The translations under genes and the position numbers were made by a program. A model generated the notes under the pieces. That model had not been told where the DNA came from and did not search any database. It saw only the letters and a program-made list of their open reading frames with translations. 16,216 nucleotides of DNA from Anaerolineae bacterium (GTDB lineage Bacteria; Chloroflexota; Anaerolineae; Aggregatilineales; UBA2796), in NCBI GenBank assembly GCA_020851855.1, contig JADZBY010000303.1, positions 1 to 16,216 on the forward strand, written 5' to 3'. Position 1 is the stretch's first letter. Each line of letters begins with the position of its first letter. Positions 13,906-16,216 of the stretch are shown piece by piece.

Positions 13906-15105
13906 TCACACCACGTGGAAATCCGGCTTGAGGCCGAGTCCGTGCACGGTAGATTGAATCTCGGATACGTACAGGGGATTCATGATCAGCACTGCATCGG
14001 GTCGCAGTTCGGGCAGCGCGTCGGGCGGCACGATGCGCTGGCCCGTCCCGGCCACGAGCATGCCCTGTTTGCGCGGATTGATGTCCACGATGGCGCTCAC
14101 CTCATCGCCAGCGCCCAGCACGTTAAGGAACGTGACGCCCTTCGAGCCAGCGCCCCAGGCGACTGCCTTTCCGCCCGCCGCCCTCAGCCCGGCCAGCCAT
14201 GCGCGCCAGCCCGCCAGCTTCTGCGCGTAGCTCGCCGCGAACGTTTCGACCAGCGCAGGCAGTGCGCTGTCCAGCGGCGCAGGCGCATCGCCCGGCGCGC
14301 CGTCCAATGCCGCGTCGAGCGTCAGGAATTGCCCACCATACACCTCGGCCACGTCCAGGACGCGCATCCCCTGCCCTTCAAAAAGCCGCCGCAGCGACGC
14401 CGGGCTGAAGTACGAGACATGCTCGTAGATCAGGTCCCAGATGCCCAGGTCGCGCAGCGTATACAGCACGTTGGGCACTTCGAAGAAGATGCGCACGCCG
14501 CCCTGATCGTGATTCGCTTGCCGCGCCCCGGCGGCGCGTTTGACCATCGCCACGAAGCGCGCCGGGTCTTCGATGTGTTCGAGCACCTGCCGGCAACACA
14601 CCAGGTCGGCGGGCACGTCGGTGTGCTTCTCGGAGTAGAAGTCCTGCACGAAGCGCACGTGGGGCGGCTCCGCGCCGTCAAAGACGTAACTCGGGTCGAA
14701 GCCGACGCCGTGGTTGCCGCCCATCTCGCAGATGAGCTTGAGAAAGTCGCCCTTGCCGCAGCCAACGTCTACGATGGTCTTGCCGTGCAGGTCATAGCGC
14801 GCGATCAGGCCCGCGGCTTGCGCTTCCACGAACTGCTGAAAGCGCGGCGAGAAGTGCAGCGAGTTCTCGTATTGCTGTGTGTAGTGCATTCGCGACGGAT
14901 CGAACGCTGTATTGAAGACGTGGCCGCACGCCGGGCAGAACGCGAGGACCAGGTCGCCGCGCGCGACGGCCAGCGCCTCGGCCCGCTCTGAAAAGAGCAG
15001 GTTGCAGTGGGTCGGCACGTTGCGCATCTCGAAGAAGATGCGCACGCCGTCCGCGCCGCAGGCGATACAGCGAGTGGCCGTGTGTGTGCCGTGTGCGCCG
15101 GTCAC
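13906..15105 (-). CDS. Sugar C-methyltransferase-like protein (first of two visible paralogues)
   Basis: 399 residues in the three-part layout of NovU/TylCIII/KijD1-type enzymes, which add a methyl group to carbon 3 of an NDP-4-keto sugar. The N-terminal zinc site is CIAC (13-16) and CPAC (57-60). The SAM core is IVDVGCGKGDFLKLICEMGG (111-130), with CRQVLEHIEDP at 171-181. The conserved Y-E-H of YEHVSYFSPASL (227-238) matches the catalytic Tyr/Glu/His reported for the family. The C-terminal Rossmann-like domain has AVAWGAGSKGVTFLNVLG (314-331), DINPRKQG (341-348) and MNPLYVSEI (375-383). The start is GTG 15105, whose GTGA overlaps the stop of the upstream paralogue; GGAGAGG (15113-15119) supports it. 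The sugar substrate is unknown. Some relatives act on other small substrates, so a role other than 3-C-methylation is possible. Confidence 0.85.
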   Translation of the reverse strand: MTGAHGTHTATRCIACGADGVRIFFEMRNVPTHCNLLFSERAEALAVARGDLVLAFCPACGHVFNTAFDPSRMHYTQQYENSLHFSPRFQQFVEAQAAGLIARYDLHGKTIVDVGCGKGDFLKLICEMGGNHGVGFDPSYVFDGAEPPHVRFVQDFYSEKHTDVPADLVCCRQVLEHIEDPARFVAMVKRAAGARQANHDQGGVRIFFEVPNVLYTLRDLGIWDLIYEHVSYFSPASLRRLFEGQGMRVLDVAEVYGGQFLTLDAALDGAPGDAPAPLDSALPALVETFAASYAQKLAGWRAWLAGLRAAGGKAVAWGAGSKGVTFLNVLGAGDEVSAIVDINPRKQGMLVAGTGQRIVPPDALPELRPDAVLIMNPLYVSEIQSTVHGLGLKPDFHVV

Positions 15106-16216
15106 GCGGATGCCTCTCCGCTGATGGACGCCAGCCGGGGGTGCTGGCCCATGCCCTCGAACACGGCGCGAATCTCGTCCATGTAGATCGGGTTCATGAC
15201 GATGACCAGATCGGGCCGGTAATCGCGCAGGAAGTCGGGATGGACGATCTCTTGCCCCGCCCCGGCCATGAACGTGCCGGTCTTGCGTGGATTGATGTCC
15301 ACGGCATAGGCGATGGCGTCGTGCGCGCCGAGCGTGGTCAGGAACGAGACTCCTTTCGAGCCGCCGCCCCAGATCACGGCGCGCTGGCCCGCCGCCCGGA
15401 TGTCCGCGAACAGCGCGCGCCAGTAGTCCAACCGCGCGCCGATGCCGTCCTTGAAGTGCTGCACGGAGCGGCGCACCACGGCCAGATCGTCTGCGTCAAT
15501 GGTGGGCGACTCCTGCGGCGTCTCGTCCGCCGGGCGCGCCTCGATCATCAGGTATTGGTCATCGTAACCCGTCCAGGTGGCCAGCACCTCGAAGCCGCTC
15601 GCCCGGAAGAGCGCCTTGAGCGACGCCGGGCTGAAATATGAGCAGTGCTCGTAATACATATCCCAGAAGGCAATATCGCCCAGGACGTACAGGCCGTTTG
15701 GAATCTGGAAAAAGACCACCGTATCGCGCCGCCGTCCGATGGAGCGCCGCACGGTCTGCATGAAGCGCAGCGTGTCCGGGATGTGCTCCAGCGTCATCTT
15801 GCAGCACACGAAATCGGCGTGGTAATCCGTGTAGCGCTCTGAATAGAAGTCCGCGACGAAGCGAAGCCGGTCGCGCGCCTCACTGGCGAGCGGCTCGTTG
15901 CGGTAGGCCGGGTCAAAGCCGACGCCCCGGTTGCCGCCCAGTTCGCACAGCAGCGTGAGGAATTCGCCCTGTCCACACCCGATCTCGATGATGTCCTTGC
16001 CGTGCAGGTCGTAGCGTTCGATGAGCGTCGTGGCCAGCCCGTGGGCGAAGGCGTTGAAGGTGGGCGAGAAGCTCTGTGTGCTCTCGTACTTCTCGGCATA
16101 AGCATTCAGCGCCGGATCGAAGTCGACGTTGGCGATGAAGCCGCAATGATCACACAATGCGGCGGCAAAATCGCCCTTCGGATAGCTCATCGCGTGCTCG
16201 CGCGTTTCAAGCAGCA
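15102..16216 (-). CDS. Sugar C-methyltransferase-like protein (second paralogue), 5' end outside window
   Basis: The frame stays open to the right edge, giving about 370 visible residues. The ATG at 16190 is internal: the codons before it (LLETREHA) align with LLFSERAE of the neighbouring paralogue. Only the second zinc pair, CDHC, lies in the window; the first should lie beyond the edge. Numbered from that ATG, the SAM loop is IEIGCGQGEFLTLLCELGG (68-86), the catalytic-type YEHCSYFSPASL is at 180-191, and AVIWGGGSKGVSFLTTLG with DINPRKTG form the C-terminal domain. It closely resembles the next gene in every block and overlaps it by four bases, so the two arose by duplication and are translationally coupled. 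They may act on different carbons or sugars, or as a heteromer. Function is by family only. Confidence 0.85.
   Translation of the reverse strand, partial: LLETREHAMSYPKGDFAAALCDHCGFIANVDFDPALNAYAEKYESTQSFSPTFNAFAHGLATTLIERYDLHGKDIIEIGCGQGEFLTLLCELGGNRGVGFDPAYRNEPLASEARDRLRFVADFYSERYTDYHADFVCCKMTLEHIPDTLRFMQTVRRSIGRRRDTVVFFQIPNGLYVLGDIAFWDMYYEHCSYFSPASLKALFRASGFEVLATWTGYDDQYLMIEARPADETPQESPTIDADDLAVVRRSVQHFKDGIGARLDYWRALFADIRAAGQRAVIWGGGSKGVSFLTTLGAHDAIAYAVDINPRKTGTFMAGAGQEIVHPDFLRDYRPDLVIVMNPIYMDEIRAVFEGMGQHPRLASISGEASA

Noticed and set aside
13849..14991. 380-codon plus-strand frame opposite the C-methyltransferase gene
   Set aside because: Antisense shadow of a gene with zinc, SAM and catalytic motifs intact.
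16188..16190. ATG 16190 as the true start of the right-hand C-methyltransferase
   Set aside because: The frame is open upstream and the preceding codons align with the paralogue; a start here would lose the first zinc pair.

Overview
This is a GC-rich bacterial window (codon third positions strongly G/C) that reads as part of an extracellular or cell-surface polysaccharide locus. The source may be a Chloroflexota bacterium. That is inference from three weak signs: overall composition, an interspersed CCTCACCCCC/GGGGGTGAGG hairpin repeat of a kind I recall from that phylum and from cyanobacteria, and a short fused Wzz/tyrosine-kinase protein. No rRNA, tRNA, CRISPR array or transposase is visible.

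Layout. Positions 1-426 (minus) hold the N-terminal part of a Wzx-type polysaccharide flippase that runs off the left edge. A 307-base divergent region (427-733) carries a plausible plus-strand promoter, a perfect 10-bp inverted repeat and one doubtful small ORF. A plus-strand run follows: GT2 glycosyltransferase (734-1759), the hairpin repeat (1779-1858), a secreted seven-repeat VCBS/FG-GAP protein (1954-3099), GT4 glycosyltransferase (3108-4403) and a PIG-L deacetylase (4408-5244). The last three are almost contiguous. Everything to the right is on the minus strand. Listed from the right edge inwards it is: two tandem paralogous sugar C-methyltransferase-like genes joined by a GTGA overlap (15102-16216, 13906-15105); a large unrecognised beta-rich protein (11706-13850); a zinc-ribbon SAM methyltransferase (10276-11613); a Wzz/BY-kinase (8379-10109); glucose-1-phosphate cytidylyltransferase rfbF (7303-8076); an extended SDR sugar epimerase/reductase (6249-7295) ending at a clear rho-independent terminator (6187-6213); and an FkbM methyltransferase (5273-6094).

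How the parts fit together (inference). RfbF makes CDP-glucose, and the SDR and C-methyltransferases could turn activated sugars into branched or deoxy sugars. The 4,6-dehydratase normally needed between them is not in the window. GT2 and GT4 add sugars to a carrier-linked unit, the PIG-L enzyme may de-N-acetylate it, and FkbM and the zinc-ribbon methyltransferase may methylate it. The flippase exports the unit, and the Wzz/BY-kinase controls polymerisation and length. The secreted beta-propeller may bind or organise the polymer outside the cell. No polymerase (Wzy), initiating phosphoglycosyltransferase or outer-membrane exporter is visible here.

The least explained item is the roughly 714-residue protein at 11706-13850. 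It appears to contain at least two lectin-like beta-sandwich regions but has no signal peptide.
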